Made by a program: the position numbers and the translations under genes | The notes under the pieces: model-generated | Told to the model about the DNA's origin: nothing | Seen by the model: the letters and a program-made list of their open reading frames with translations, nothing else | Databases searched by the model: none | Shown: one piece after another, positions 26,064-36,119 of the stretch | How positions within the stretch are numbered: position 1 is the first letter of the stretch | Layout: the number at the start of each line of letters is the position of its first letter | Assembly: GCA_963716125.1 (NCBI GenBank) | Contig: OY970294.1 | Location: forward strand, 1-64,000 | Direction of reading: 5' to 3' | Length of the DNA stretch: 64,000 nt | Source: Acidiluteibacter sp963716125 | GTDB taxonomy: Bacteria > Bacteroidota > Bacteroidia > Flavobacteriales_E > Vicingaceae

Positions 26064-29000
26064 TTAATGAGCATCAATTACTGCTATCCTTTTTACAATT
26101 CTTGTTTTATCATTGGATATCACCATAAAATAGATACCGCTATTAAAACCACTTAAATTAAACTCATAATTTTGATTATTAATTTTTTGAATGGAATTTA
26201 ACGTCATTTCTGCACCCAAAATATTTACCAAATTAATGCGGTAATCTGTCAAATTAAAATCTCCATCTACTTTTAATGTCGTTTTGCCATTGGTAGGATT
26301 TGGATAAATAACCATGTCGGCTGCATTCAGACTTTTATTTTCAATTGAAGTGACAAAATCTTGTGTTACAATTACCATTTGTGTTGGTGCATTTGGAGCA
26401 CTTACAAATAATGTGTCTTTACGCAGACTGTTAAAATTATCTGTAATAGCGGTTAAAGTAATTACGGTATTAAATGAACCAGTTGATGGAGCAATACTTA
26501 ACCAATTACTTTGATTACTAATACTCCAATTGGATGCGTTCCCTAAAACACTAAAATTAGCTTTACTGTTAGCAGCTCCAGCAATTAAAACATTTACTTT
26601 ATTGACTCCCAATGAAGGTGTAGCACCCAACTGAATCACATGGACTATTTTATTAGACAATCCTGTTGAGCTAATAACCACATCACCACTTCTACTTTGA
26701 GTAGAAAGATTTGCACTACTAGCTTGTAAATTTATCGTTCCATTATTATTTCCAGATGTTGGCCCAATTAATAACCAATTTAAACCTTCTTGTGCTGTCC
26801 AAATACTATTAGAAAGTACATTTATTATATTCGTACTTCCTTGAAATTGAGCTAATATAACAGTATCTGCAATAGTTCCAATATATGGCCCACTTCCATC
26901 TAATTGATTAATAATAATTGTTTTAGGACTAGTACCAGGTGTTAACGCTGTGGCAGTTATGGTTGCTGACCTCACATTTCCGGTATTATTAGTTGAATTT
27001 GTACTAATATTCACTTGAGCATTATTAATTCCATTGGATGGATTCACTGTCAACCAAGTAGGAATTCCACTTAATGTCCAACCCACATTGGAGCTTACTA
27101 AAAAGCTATCTAAACTACTTGCAGCGGGCGATAAAGTAATCACTGATTTAGATAAAGTTAAAACGGTATACACTCCATTTTGTTGAATAACTTCTAGAGA
27201 GTCAATTACAGTATTTGTATTATCAGTGGCATATAACCATGCTGTTCTACTCGAACCAGAAGTGTTATCTGCAGTCGTAGTTAATAAAATGGCTGCATTA
27301 TTTGTCCCATTTTTTGGATTAAAGCTCAACCAATTTCCTCCTGTCTTACTTATTGTCCAATTGACATTAGATTGTAAGTTTACAGTTGTATTATTACCAC
27401 TTAAAAAACCCAACGATACCGAATTATTGGCAAAATCTATAAAATTAGATGTATTACCCAATTGTATCACAACTATTGAATCAACATCTGATGAGGAAGT
27501 GGAATTACACCATATTTTAGCTATCCTACTATTAACGCTTGTATTTGCTGAATTTGCAGCTGCAAATGAATTCGCGTTTCCTGTTCCTGTTATCACTCCA
27601 GAAGTTAACCAATTGGCGTTATCAGAGACTGCCCAAGATAAATTGGTAGTGATACTAAATAATCCTGATGCATTTGCTAAAGGACTTAAAATAATAGTAT
27701 CAGGATTTAATTGAATTCCTGCTGAATTTGATGTGGTATAAATAGCTGACCAGCCTGCTGCATTAACAGAACCATTGGATGAAAAATTTACATATAAAGC
27801 CGAACCACTAGAGTTTATAGTTGGTATGGTACTTAAATTTCCACTAAAAGTTCCCAAAACTGTTGATGTGGCATCTATTCCATCGTATACGGTAACTACA
27901 TCGTTGTTTACTTCTGTATTAAATGTTGGAAAATCCAACGCAATAGAACCTGCTCCACTTACTTGAATTAACCAATTACAATTAGAATTGTCTTGATAAT
28001 TTGTTGGTCCACTTCCATCTGAGAATGATCCTGTAGGCGTGGTTAGCGTTTGTAATCCTGTGCAATAAACAGCTGAACTTGTTGTATAAAATGCATCCCA
28101 ACCTTGGAAATTAGTATTAACATCAGTCGTAAATTCTACTAGCATAGCTCCACCTGTACTTGTTAAAGTTGAAGGAATAACATTGCCTGAAAATGCTCCT
28201 AAAAGCGGTGCTGAACTTGTCGTTCCATCATAAACTCTTACTAAATCAAACCCTAATTCTGTATTGAAACTGGTAAAGTTTAATTGGACTGCTTGATTAT
28301 TTGCAGGTTGTATTAACCAAGAACAATGGGTTGTATCTTGATATAAACTAGTTCCGCTACCATCTGAAAATGAACCACTGTTAGCAGTTAAATTAGTGGT
28401 TCCACTGCAAAATCTACTCGCTCCTACTGATGTGTAATTAATTGTCCAACCTGTATTTGTAAAGGAAGAATTAGTGGTAAATACCACAAACATTTGACCT
28501 GAGTTGGCAGTAATTGAAGGAGGTAAGGTAGAACCACTATAACTACCAATTAAAGGGGCTGAAGCTGAATTACCATCATAAACAGAAACAAAATCTGCAT
28601 TAATTTCAATATTTAAAGCCATAAAATTAGCAGTAATGGAAGAAGCGTTTGGTGGCGCTATCAGCCACTCACAAGAAAGATTATTGCTATAATTTAAGTT
28701 TCCACTACCATCTGAAAAAGTACCTGTAGGAGTAGTCAAATTAGTTAATCCACTGCAAGTAGCGCCAGGTGCAAATGTTGTATAGGTGGCATCCCAGCCT
28801 TGCAATTCGCCGCTATTATCTGTTGTAAATCTAACTAACATTGAATTTCCAGTACTTGTTAATTGCGGTGGCAATGAAGAGCCTGAAAAAGTTCCAAGAA
28901 TTGGAGAATTTATTGTACTTCCATTATAAACTACTACTCTATCGAAAATAGTTTCCGTATCGAAAGCTGAAAAATTTAACCGTATTAATTGATTATTAGT

Positions 29001-31406
29001 TGGTTGAATTAACCATCTACAATCTCTATTTGCTTGATAAATACTAACTCCACTACCATCCGAAAAGCTACCGCTATTTGTAGTTAAGGTAGTTGTTCCA
29101 GAGCACTGCACAGGAGGAGGTATAATTGAACTATAGCTTATTGCCCATCCTTGAGCGGTTCCACTTGCATTGGTTATGAACTCTACAAACATACTGCCTG
29201 CATTGGCAATTATGGTTGAAGGTAAAGTGGTTCCACTATATGTTCCAATTAGTGGAGCAGTTGCAGATGTTCCATTGTATATTTTTACTACATCAGTTCC
29301 CAATACTGTGTTTAAGGCAGTGAAATTTGCTGTGATAGCAGATGCTCCTGTGGGTTGAATCAACCAAGTGCAATTTAAATTATTAGAATAATTGTTGGAA
29401 TTACTTCCATCCGTAAAAGAACCAGTTGGATTAGTTAAAGTTGTTAGACCACTACAAGTTGGCGTTCCTCCTGTAGATGAATAAAATGCATCCCATCCTG
29501 AAGCGGTAATACTACCATTCGTTATAAACTCTACAAACAATGCACCTCCAGTTGAAGTAATAGTTGCAGGAATTGTTGTACCACTATAAGTTCCAATTAA
29601 AGTAGCTGTTGATGATGTACCATCATATACTTTTACAACATCATTTGCAGCTTCTGTATTGAATAAAATAAAATTTAAGGTAATTGAACTTGCTAAAGGT
29701 GGTTGAATTAACCAACTACAATTTTGATTGTTATCATAATTCGCTGTATTCCCACTTCCATCATCAAATACACCCGAAGCTGCAGATAATAATGTTAATC
29801 CAGAGCAAGTGGCGGCACTTGTAGCACCGCTTCCTAAGTCAAATTTAATAGAGTCTGCATTCTCTACAATGTTACTTATTCTTAATCCTGAATTACTTAA
29901 GTTGTATAATCTTGAGTTTGGATTAGTAGTGCTATCGAAAGATGTTTTATTGGTGCTACCAGGAAACAAATCACCAGCATCACCTCTATTGGTTTCATTA
30001 TCTAGTCCATTTAATCCATCAGCTTCTTCAAGGTCTACCATTTTCATGGTTTCGTCTTTATTACTGGTTTGATTGGTATTGATGTGCCAAATAGCCAATC
30101 CATGTCCTGGTAACATACTGTCTTTGCCAACATTTTGTCTATTTTCAATCAAAAAATATTCATTGGGAGCAGGTGTAGTTATTTTATAAACTTCGTTTAA
30201 ATTTACACTAGCAGGTTTTAAAGAAAAGGCTCCATTAGTGGAACTGCTGAGTGTTGTTGGAGTTATCCAACCTAATTTTTCTTTTGACCAAGCACAAAAA
30301 CCTCCTGGTAAATGCTCTCCTCCAAGCCAGCCTCCGCCGCCCATAATTCCCCAATTACCAATACCTTCAGAATCGCCATTACTAGCATCCGTATCATATA
30401 AATCCGACAAATTAACGTTGTGCCCAAATTCATGACAAAAAACCCCTATTCCTACTAATCTAGGAGTAGTTAATGTCCCTCTAGTTTCAGGATTTATCAT
30501 ATAATCATTGATATACTTTCCATCGTAAGTAACAGCTCCTCCTCCAGGCACTGATGCTCCTCCGTTTAATACCCATCTGTGTGACCAAATATGTCTATTG
30601 CTATTTGGTATAGGCGTTTCAGCGCCAGGTCCTGCATGAATTATCATAATTCCATCTACATTTCCATCACTATTATTATCATATAAGGCAAAGTTTGTCC
30701 CATCTGCTTCAGCTGCATTTACAGCCTCTCTTGCCAATTTTGCAGCTCTTGCTGATCCCGCGCTATCGGAATAATAAGCGTAATTATTTTGTGCCGTATA
30801 CCAACCTTTTACATCTACTGTTATGTTTAATTGACCAAATGAACTTTCAGCATAATAGGAACTAAAGCTTCCTTTCCCATTCGCATGATTAGGGTTGTTG
30901 AGTAAACTTTGCAAATCACTTTTTAAATAAGTGCTTGCTAAGTCAGGAAATTCTATTAATAATGCTAACACTTTTACATTTCCTGTAGTAGGATATGATT
31001 TATTTCTATTCGCAGTGTAATTAAGGGGATTATTTTTTATATTTTGAATTACTGGCTCTAAAGATTTTGAAATGGCACTTACAATTGACATTTCATTGGT
31101 CAATCTATCTTGTGGATTATGCGCCAAAATACCAGTACTCACTAAATCATTTCCAATTTTGGTAGCATACTCAAAATTATCATTAACTGTAACAACTGTA
31201 TATCCATCAATGGTTTCAGTCCAATGGTGCAGCATGTTTCCTTTTCGAACTACTGTTACTATTTTTCCATCGGACTGTAGAATGTCCATAGGAATGTTAG
31301 ATGCTATACAATTGCTTGATTCATAAGCGTTTGTGTGATTTTTTTGAGCATAAGTTGTTGAGAAAGCTAAAAAACTAGCTAGAAATAATGTAAAAATATT
31401 TTTCAT
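26064..31406 (-). CDS. Secreted M6 family metalloprotease with CUB and BACON-like domains and T9SS sorting domain
   Basis: 1780 residues from ATG 31406 (MKNIFTLFLASFLAFSTTYAQ, signal peptide); the frame extends 14 codons further. An M6 peptidase domain of the InhA/immune-inhibitor kind occupies about residues 85-520, with the zinc motif HEFGHNVNLSDLYD at H325. Six CUB repeats follow (about 534-1225), each opening CSGLTxLT...GSFSDGSG and holding VxVYDGTS. Then come about five BACON-like immunoglobulin-type repeats (about 1230-1685; e.g. NWLSFNPKNGTNNA). The chain ends in a type A T9SS domain (MVIYPNPTNGKTTLK, VKRIAV). It is thus exported by type IX secretion, cut and anchored or released, and probably degrades host or detrital protein while CUB/BACON domains bind surfaces or glycans. 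Stand-alone gene. Confidence 0.93.
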   Translation of the reverse strand: MKNIFTLFLASFLAFSTTYAQKNHTNAYESSNCIASNIPMDILQSDGKIVTVVRKGNMLHHWTETIDGYTVVTVNDNFEYATKIGNDLVSTGILAHNPQDRLTNEMSIVSAISKSLEPVIQNIKNNPLNYTANRNKSYPTTGNVKVLALLIEFPDLASTYLKSDLQSLLNNPNHANGKGSFSSYYAESSFGQLNITVDVKGWYTAQNNYAYYSDSAGSARAAKLAREAVNAAEADGTNFALYDNNSDGNVDGIMIIHAGPGAETPIPNSNRHIWSHRWVLNGGASVPGGGAVTYDGKYINDYMINPETRGTLTTPRLVGIGVFCHEFGHNVNLSDLYDTDASNGDSEGIGNWGIMGGGGWLGGEHLPGGFCAWSKEKLGWITPTTLSSSTNGAFSLKPASVNLNEVYKITTPAPNEYFLIENRQNVGKDSMLPGHGLAIWHINTNQTSNKDETMKMVDLEEADGLNGLDNETNRGDAGDLFPGSTNKTSFDSTTNPNSRLYNLSNSGLRISNIVENADSIKFDLGSGATSAATCSGLTLLSAASGVFDDGSGNTANYDNNQNCSWLIQPPLASSITLNFILFNTEAANDVVKVYDGTSSTATLIGTYSGTTIPATITSTGGALFVEFITNGSITASGWDAFYSSTGGTPTCSGLTTLTNPTGSFTDGSNSNNYSNNLNCTWLIQPTGASAITANFTALNTVLGTDVVKIYNGTSATAPLIGTYSGTTLPSTIIANAGSMFVEFITNASGTAQGWAISYSSIIPPPVQCSGTTTLTTNSGSFSDGSGVSIYQANRDCRWLIQPTNNQLIRLNFSAFDTETIFDRVVVYNGSTINSPILGTFSGSSLPPQLTSTGNSMLVRFTTDNSGELQGWDATYTTFAPGATCSGLTNLTTPTGTFSDGSGNLNYSNNLSCEWLIAPPNASSITANFMALNIEINADFVSVYDGNSASAPLIGSYSGSTLPPSITANSGQMFVVFTTNSSFTNTGWTINYTSVGASRFCSGTTNLTANSGSFSDGSGTSLYQDTTHCSWLIQPANNQAVQLNFTSFNTELGFDLVRVYDGTTSSAPLLGAFSGNVIPSTLTSTGGAMLVEFTTDVNTNFQGWDAFYTTSSAVYCTGLQTLTTPTGSFSDGSGPTNYQDNSNCNWLIQVSGAGSIALDFPTFNTEVNNDVVTVYDGIDATSTVLGTFSGNLSTIPTINSSGSALYVNFSSNGSVNAAGWSAIYTTSNSAGIQLNPDTIILSPLANASGLFSITTNLSWAVSDNANWLTSGVITGTGNANSFAAANSANTSVNSRIAKIWCNSTSSSDVDSIVVIQLGNTSNFIDFANNSVSLGFLSGNNTTVNLQSNVNWTISKTGGNWLSFNPKNGTNNAAILLTTTADNTSGSSRTAWLYATDNTNTVIDSLEVIQQNGVYTVLTLSKSVITLSPAASSLDSFLVSSNVGWTLSGIPTWLTVNPSNGINNAQVNISTNSTNNTGNVRSATITATALTPGTSPKTIIINQLDGSGPYIGTIADTVILAQFQGSTNIINVLSNSIWTAQEGLNWLLIGPTSGNNNGTINLQASSANLSTQSRSGDVVISSTGLSNKIVHVIQLGATPSLGVNKVNVLIAGAANSKANFSVLGNASNWSISNQSNWLSIAPSTGSFNTVITLTAITDNFNSLRKDTLFVSAPNAPTQMVIVTQDFVTSIENKSLNAADMVIYPNPTNGKTTLKVDGDFNLTDYRINLVNILGAEMTLNSIQKINNQNYEFNLSGFNSGIYFMVISNDKTRIVKRIAVIDAH

Positions 31407-31507
31407 AATTGAGTGTGGTTGTGTCTTTACAGACGCTTTCATTTTCAAATTCGTTGCCTTAAGGCCTCTAATTTACCCAATTATTTTTATCGACAGTTAT
31501 TTTTCTT

Positions 31508-32314
31508 TCACTGTTTTTCTCTCAAAGTATTTTTGATTTCTATTAATTCTTTCTGAAGCTCCATTACACTATTGCCTAAATGATCTCTGCTTAAGTTGGG
31601 TTCAGGCATTTCAGAACTGATATAATTTACAAATTTCCACATTTCAACTATTTCATTCACATGAATTTCATAAGGTTTATATTCTGGATTAGTAGAACAT
31701 AATAGAAAAGTTTGATTTTTATGAACTTGATTGTAAACTACTTTAAAAACTACACCATCATCTTGTGTTACCACTATATATGGATAGCCATTTTTAATCA
31801 ATTCCCAATTTTGAACAAATTCTCCAGTTACCCAAGATTTATTAGAAACCGGCGGCATAGAATCACCACTAATTTGAAAAGTACGGTATTTTTTATTTCT
31901 TGTCAAAAAGGGTAGTTGAAATGTAGGCAACACTTTTATAAAATCAGGATCTGAGAAACCAGTAGTGTAACCAGCCTTTGCCTTTACTGGTACTAATTCT
32001 ATATTTTCTTCGTTTTCATTATTGACAGTAGTTGCTAAAACACGTAATTTGCTTCCTGTAATATCTATATCAAACCCCTTTTCTAGTTGACTCATGTACA
32101 TTTCTGAAACACGTGCTAACTCCAATTTTAAAAGCTTGTCTGTGCTGATTTTAAAGTATCCTGAAAAAGCCAACAATGTTTCAAAATTTGGTTCTGAAGT
32201 TCCTAATTCGTAACCACTCAATGAAGACCTTTTGATATTTAATTCTTGGGCTACATCTTCTTGAGAGCGCTTTCTTCGCTTTCTGAGTAATTTAATATTT
32301 GATCCAAAATACAT
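31508..32314 (-). CDS. XRE-HTH transcriptional regulator with S24 (LexA/CI-like) domain
   Basis: 268 residues. N-terminal helix-turn-helix of the XRE type (IKLLRKRRKRSQEDVAQELNIKRSSLSGYE, about 7-60); C-terminal S24 peptidase-like domain with the nucleophile Ser in ISGDSMPPV and the Lys in DGVVFKVVYN. A coiled C-terminal tail (SVMELQKELIEIKNTLREKQ) may mediate oligomerisation. This layout belongs to self-cleaving phage-type and stress repressors. No phage genes are nearby. It sits directly upstream, on the same strand, of the giant protease (101 bases), but a regulatory link is unproven. Confidence 0.88.
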   Translation of the reverse strand: MYFGSNIKLLRKRRKRSQEDVAQELNIKRSSLSGYELGTSEPNFETLLAFSGYFKISTDKLLKLELARVSEMYMSQLEKGFDIDITGSKLRVLATTVNNENEENIELVPVKAKAGYTTGFSDPDFIKVLPTFQLPFLTRNKKYRTFQISGDSMPPVSNKSWVTGEFVQNWELIKNGYPYIVVTQDDGVVFKVVYNQVHKNQTFLLCSTNPEYKPYEIHVNEIVEMWKFVNYISSEMPEPNLSRDHLGNSVMELQKELIEIKNTLREKQ

Positions 32315-32364
32315 AAGCTAAAAATTATTGTAAAATTACTATTGACTAAATTATCGACTAAATA

Positions 32365-32383
32365 TTGACATTATTATTGTCAA
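32365..32383. promoter_or_regulatory. Inverted repeat upstream of the S24 regulator, possible operator
   Basis: TTGACA-N7-TGTCAA, lying 51 bases before the regulator start. Two nearby copies of GACTAAAT (about 32343-32363) form a direct repeat on the same side. Position and symmetry suit an autoregulatory operator, but this is inference. Confidence 0.4.
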
Positions 32384-32560
32384 AAGTAATAAATATAATT
32401 TAATTAACAAGTAAAAAAAGCAATTTGAACGATAAATAAAAATTTTAGTCACATGAACTTGAAATCCTATTAGCGTGAATTGAAAACATTATTATTGTTT
32501 GCAATGAAAAATTAAATTATAGTCTGATTTCATTAACTTCGCATTCTAAATATTTAAAAT

Positions 32561-33013
32561 ATGTACGACATTCTTTTACCCCTTCACTCCTTATTGAGAT
32601 ATGTGATTTTAATTTTATTAGTAATCACTATTATTAAATCATTTATCGGCTGGTTTGGCGGAAAAACATACACCAATGGTGATGACAAATTAAGTTTGTT
32701 TACCTTTATAGGAGCTCATACGCAGTTGTTGATTGGTTTAATCATGTATTTTATGAGTGATGTTGTAAAAGTAGGCCTTAGCGATATGGGCAGTGCAATG
32801 AAAGATCCTGCTTTGCGCTTTTGGACGGTAGAGCACGGTTTGTCTATGATTGTTGCAATTGCTATTATTACTTTAGGTAGAATAATGAGCAAAAAAGGAA
32901 CAACTGATGCGGCAAAACACAGAAGAATAGCCATCTATTATTTATTAGCATTAGTATTGATCTTTTCAGCTATTCCATGGCCATTTTCAGCTGTAGCTCG
33001 TCCTTGGTTTTAA
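32561..33013 (+). CDS. Four-helix membrane protein, often annotated cytochrome b-like
   Basis: 150 residues with four hydrophobic segments. Histidines occur in the helices (H9 in LLPLHSLLRY, HTQLLIGLIMYF, EHGLSMIVAIAI), and PWPFSAVARPWF closes the chain. This is the protein annotated 'cytochrome B' in many Bacteroidota genomes; heme binding is plausible but not shown. A TAACTTCG, one mismatch from TAnnTTTG, lies upstream. It is 16 bases before hflX and probably cotranscribed with it. Confidence 0.7.
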   Translation: MYDILLPLHSLLRYVILILLVITIIKSFIGWFGGKTYTNGDDKLSLFTFIGAHTQLLIGLIMYFMSDVVKVGLSDMGSAMKDPALRFWTVEHGLSMIVAIAIITLGRIMSKKGTTDAAKHRRIAIYYLLALVLIFSAIPWPFSAVARPWF

Positions 33014-33029
33014 AAACTAAATTTATTAG

Positions 33030-34220
33030 ATGAATTTACATGATACGATTGAAAAGAAAGATGAAACTGCTGTTTTAGTTGGCATTATCACGCAAGAGCA
33101 AGACGAAGCTAAAATAGAAGAATATTTAGATGAATTAGCCTTCTTAGCTTTGACTGCTGGAGCAACGGAACATGCACGGTTTACTCAAAAAATAGACAGT
33201 CCCAATCCGAAAACATTTGTTGGCTCAGGTAAGCTAGATGAAATAGCTGCTTACGTTAAAACACATGATATACAGATGGTTATTTTTGATGATGAATTAA
33301 ATCCTTCTCAAATTAGAAACATCGAAAAAGCATTAAATGTAAAAATTCTCGATAGAAGTAATTTAATCTTAGATATTTTTGCAAAAAGAGCTAGAACGGC
33401 AGAGGCTAGGACTCAAGTGGAATTAGCTCAATATGAATATCTTTTACCTCGTCTTACTAGAATGTGGACACACCTTTCTCGTCAGAAAGGGGGAATTGGT
33501 ATGCGTGGACCAGGAGAAACAGAAATTGAAACTGATAGAAGGATTATTAGAGATAAAATCTCTTTATTAAAAACCAAACTAAAGAAAATAGACAAACAAA
33601 AGGCGACTCAACGAAAAGGTCGTGAGCAAATGATTAGAGCGGCTTTGGTGGGTTATACTAATGTGGGTAAATCAACTATTATGAATATGTTGACTAAGTC
33701 TGATGTATTTGCCGAAAATAAACTGTTTGCTACTTTGGACACCACGGTACGTAAAGTAGTAGTTGGTAATTTGCCTTTTTTATTATCTGATACTGTTGGT
33801 TTTATAAGAAAATTACCTCACCATTTAGTCGATTCCTTTAAGTCAACCTTAGATGAAGTTCGTGAAGCTGATGTGTTAATTCATGTGGTGGATATTTCGC
33901 ATCCTAACTTTGAAGAGCACATACAAACGGTGAAAGAAACACTCAAAGATTTAAAAGCATTGGATAAATCTACCATTATGGTATTTAATAAGATTGATGC
34001 TTTTACTTATGTCAAAAAAGATGAGGACGATTTAAGTCCGATGGAGAGAGAAAATTACTCTTTAGAAGAGCTAATGAAAACTTGGATGGCTAAAGAAAAC
34101 TATCCATGTATCTTTATTTCGGCTGCTAAAAAAGTAAATATCGATAATTTGAGAGACCTATTATACGAAACTATTAAAGGTCAGCATTTAAGAATTTATC
34201 CTCACCGTTTACTTTATTAA
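33030..34220 (+). CDS. hflX: GTPase HflX
   Basis: Ribosome-associated GTPase that splits stalled or hibernating ribosomes. N-terminal HflX domain with FVGSGKLDEIA and RTAEARTQVELAQYEYLLPRLTRMWTH split over the glycine-rich linker (GGIGMRGPGETEIETDRR), then a GTPase domain with G1 GYTNVGKST, G3 DTVGFIRKLP and G4 FNKID. Length 396 residues is normal. Probably second gene of a unit with the four-helix protein. Confidence 0.95.
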   Translation: MNLHDTIEKKDETAVLVGIITQEQDEAKIEEYLDELAFLALTAGATEHARFTQKIDSPNPKTFVGSGKLDEIAAYVKTHDIQMVIFDDELNPSQIRNIEKALNVKILDRSNLILDIFAKRARTAEARTQVELAQYEYLLPRLTRMWTHLSRQKGGIGMRGPGETEIETDRRIIRDKISLLKTKLKKIDKQKATQRKGREQMIRAALVGYTNVGKSTIMNMLTKSDVFAENKLFATLDTTVRKVVVGNLPFLLSDTVGFIRKLPHHLVDSFKSTLDEVREADVLIHVVDISHPNFEEHIQTVKETLKDLKALDKSTIMVFNKIDAFTYVKKDEDDLSPMERENYSLEELMKTWMAKENYPCIFISAAKKVNIDNLRDLLYETIKGQHLRIYPHRLLY

Positions 34221-34231
34221 AAAGATAACTA

Positions 34232-34251
34232 TTTGCGATTGAAATCGCAAA
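34232..34251. repeat. Short hairpin between hflX and the ABC transporter gene
   Basis: TTTGCGAT-TGAA-ATCGCAAA, an eight-base perfect stem with a four-base loop, between two convergent stops. No T tract follows in either direction, so a terminator role is uncertain. Confidence 0.5.
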
Positions 34252-34296
34252 AAGTCGTATTTTCTTCATAATAAATCGAATCTTGATTATCTCTTC

Positions 34297-36117
34297 CTAA
34301 CTAAAAGTCTGTAAATCGGTCAATTTTTTATAGACTCCGTTTTGTGCAATTAAAGATTCGTGGTTACCTCTTTCGGCAATTTCTCCATCTTGCATCACTA
34401 TTATTTCATCTGCATGCTGTATAGTTGACAATCTATGTGCTATTACAACAGAAGTTCTATTTTCCATCAATTTATAGAGTGCATCTTGAACTAGTTTTTC
34501 AGATTCAGTATCTAAAGCGGAAGTAGCTTCATCCAAAATCATAATTGGAGGGTTTTTATAAACTGCTCTAGCTATGCTAATTCGCTGTTTTTGACCGCCA
34601 GACAATTTACCCCCACCATCACCGATATTGGTAAGATAGCCGTTAGGCATTTTTTCAATAAATTCATGTGCATTGGCAATTTTGGCAGCTTCTATCACAT
34701 CTTCCATTTTAGGATTTTCAACTCCTAACGCTATGTTGTTAAAAATAGAATCATTAAAAAGGATGGATTGTTGAGAAACAATTCCCATCAAGGCTCTAAC
34801 ATCTTTCAATTTGCAGTCTTTTAAATCTATACCATCAATAAATATGTTACCTGAAATAGGATCATAAAATCTTGGTAACAAATCAACCATGGTAGATTTT
34901 CCGCCACCGGATTGACCTACCAAAGCGATAGTTTTTCCCTTTTCGATGATTAAATTGATACCTTTTAAAACTGTTGTTTCTCCATAGGCAAAAGTCAGGT
35001 TTTTGTATTCAATGGCTTGATTAAAATCAACTTTGTCTACAGCTGTTTCTTTTTCAACTATTTTATTATCAGCCTCTATTATCGTATCAATTCTTTCTGC
35101 TGAAGCAGCCCCTTTTTGCAAATTATTATAGGCAGTTGACAATGATTTTACGGGATTCAACAACTGAGAAAAAATAATAATGTATCCAATAAAATCTCCT
35201 CCTTCAAATTGAATTTCAGGATTTAAAACCATATTTCCACCATACCAAACCAAAGCTACCATCACTAAAGAACCCATAAATTCGCTTAACGGTGAAGCTA
35301 AATCTCTTTTTCGGTACATGCGTAATTGAATCTTACTATAGTCACCATTTGTTTTATTAAAATTCTGATTGGAAGCCGTCTCAGCATTAAATGCCTTTAA
35401 AATTCTCAAACCTGTCAATGTCTCCTCTACATTAGAAAGCAATTCACCCATTTTGATTTGCAATTTGGAAGAAGTTCTTCTTAAGCTTTTGCCAATTCTC
35501 CCAATTACTAACCCACTAATTGGCAAAAGAATAAATGCGAACAAAGTTAAGCTTGCATTCATGTTAATCATCACCACCAAAGATAAAATAATAGAAATTG
35601 GATCCCGAAATAACATCTCCAAGGATTGCATAATAGACCACTCTACCTCTTGCACATCACCCGTAATTCTGCTGATAATATCTCCTTTTCTCTCCTCAGA
35701 ATAAAAAGATAATGGTAGTATCAATATCTTTTTAAATATCGCTTTCCGAATATCTTTAACCACATTGATTCTGATAGATGCAGTAAAAAACATAGCGAAA
35801 TAAATAAATATATTCTTAAGCAAAAACAATATTGCTACCGAAACACATACAAAAAACAAAGCACCTTTTTGTCCATATTCACTAATAAACGGTTGCATTT
35901 GATAATTAAAAATTGCTTTAAAATAATCTGCATTTAATGCAAATTCAGGTTTTACGGTAATAGCTTCTGCCTCGCCAAACAATAAATTAAGAAAGGGTAT
36001 AAATGCTAAAAGCGATAATAAATTGAAAATAACTGCCAATATATTGAAACTAACACTCGTTAAAGCCGTTAATTTATATGGTTTGATATATTTTGCAATT
36101 TGCAGTAAACTTTTCAT
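34297..36117 (-). CDS. ABC transporter, fused permease/ATPase (MsbA-like)
   Basis: 606 residues: N-terminal type IV exporter membrane domain with six helices (to about 330), then the ATPase domain with Walker A GQSGGGKST, signature LSGGQKQR, Walker B IMILDEATSALD and the His of the H-loop in IAHRLSTIQHAD. Half-transporters of this shape flip lipid A core or export lipids, peptides or drugs; MsbA is the closest guess because the downstream-coupled neighbours concern envelope sugars. The glycosyltransferase gene upstream stops two bases before this start, so the two are cotranscribed. Confidence 0.9.
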   Translation of the reverse strand: MKSLLQIAKYIKPYKLTALTSVSFNILAVIFNLLSLLAFIPFLNLLFGEAEAITVKPEFALNADYFKAIFNYQMQPFISEYGQKGALFFVCVSVAILFLLKNIFIYFAMFFTASIRINVVKDIRKAIFKKILILPLSFYSEERKGDIISRITGDVQEVEWSIMQSLEMLFRDPISIILSLVVMINMNASLTLFAFILLPISGLVIGRIGKSLRRTSSKLQIKMGELLSNVEETLTGLRILKAFNAETASNQNFNKTNGDYSKIQLRMYRKRDLASPLSEFMGSLVMVALVWYGGNMVLNPEIQFEGGDFIGYIIIFSQLLNPVKSLSTAYNNLQKGAASAERIDTIIEADNKIVEKETAVDKVDFNQAIEYKNLTFAYGETTVLKGINLIIEKGKTIALVGQSGGGKSTMVDLLPRFYDPISGNIFIDGIDLKDCKLKDVRALMGIVSQQSILFNDSIFNNIALGVENPKMEDVIEAAKIANAHEFIEKMPNGYLTNIGDGGGKLSGGQKQRISIARAVYKNPPIMILDEATSALDTESEKLVQDALYKLMENRTSVVIAHRLSTIQHADEIIVMQDGEIAERGNHESLIAQNGVYKKLTDLQTFS

Positions 36118-36119
36118 TT

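Noticed and set aside
27226..27714. Long + strand open frames inside the M6/CUB protease
   Set aside because: They lie opposite a clearly coding repetitive gene; their length follows from the base composition of the repeats, and their translation shows no domain or initiation context.
31508..32314. S24 repressor as evidence of a prophage
   Set aside because: No integrase, structural, lysis or replication genes occur nearby; flanks are chromosomal.
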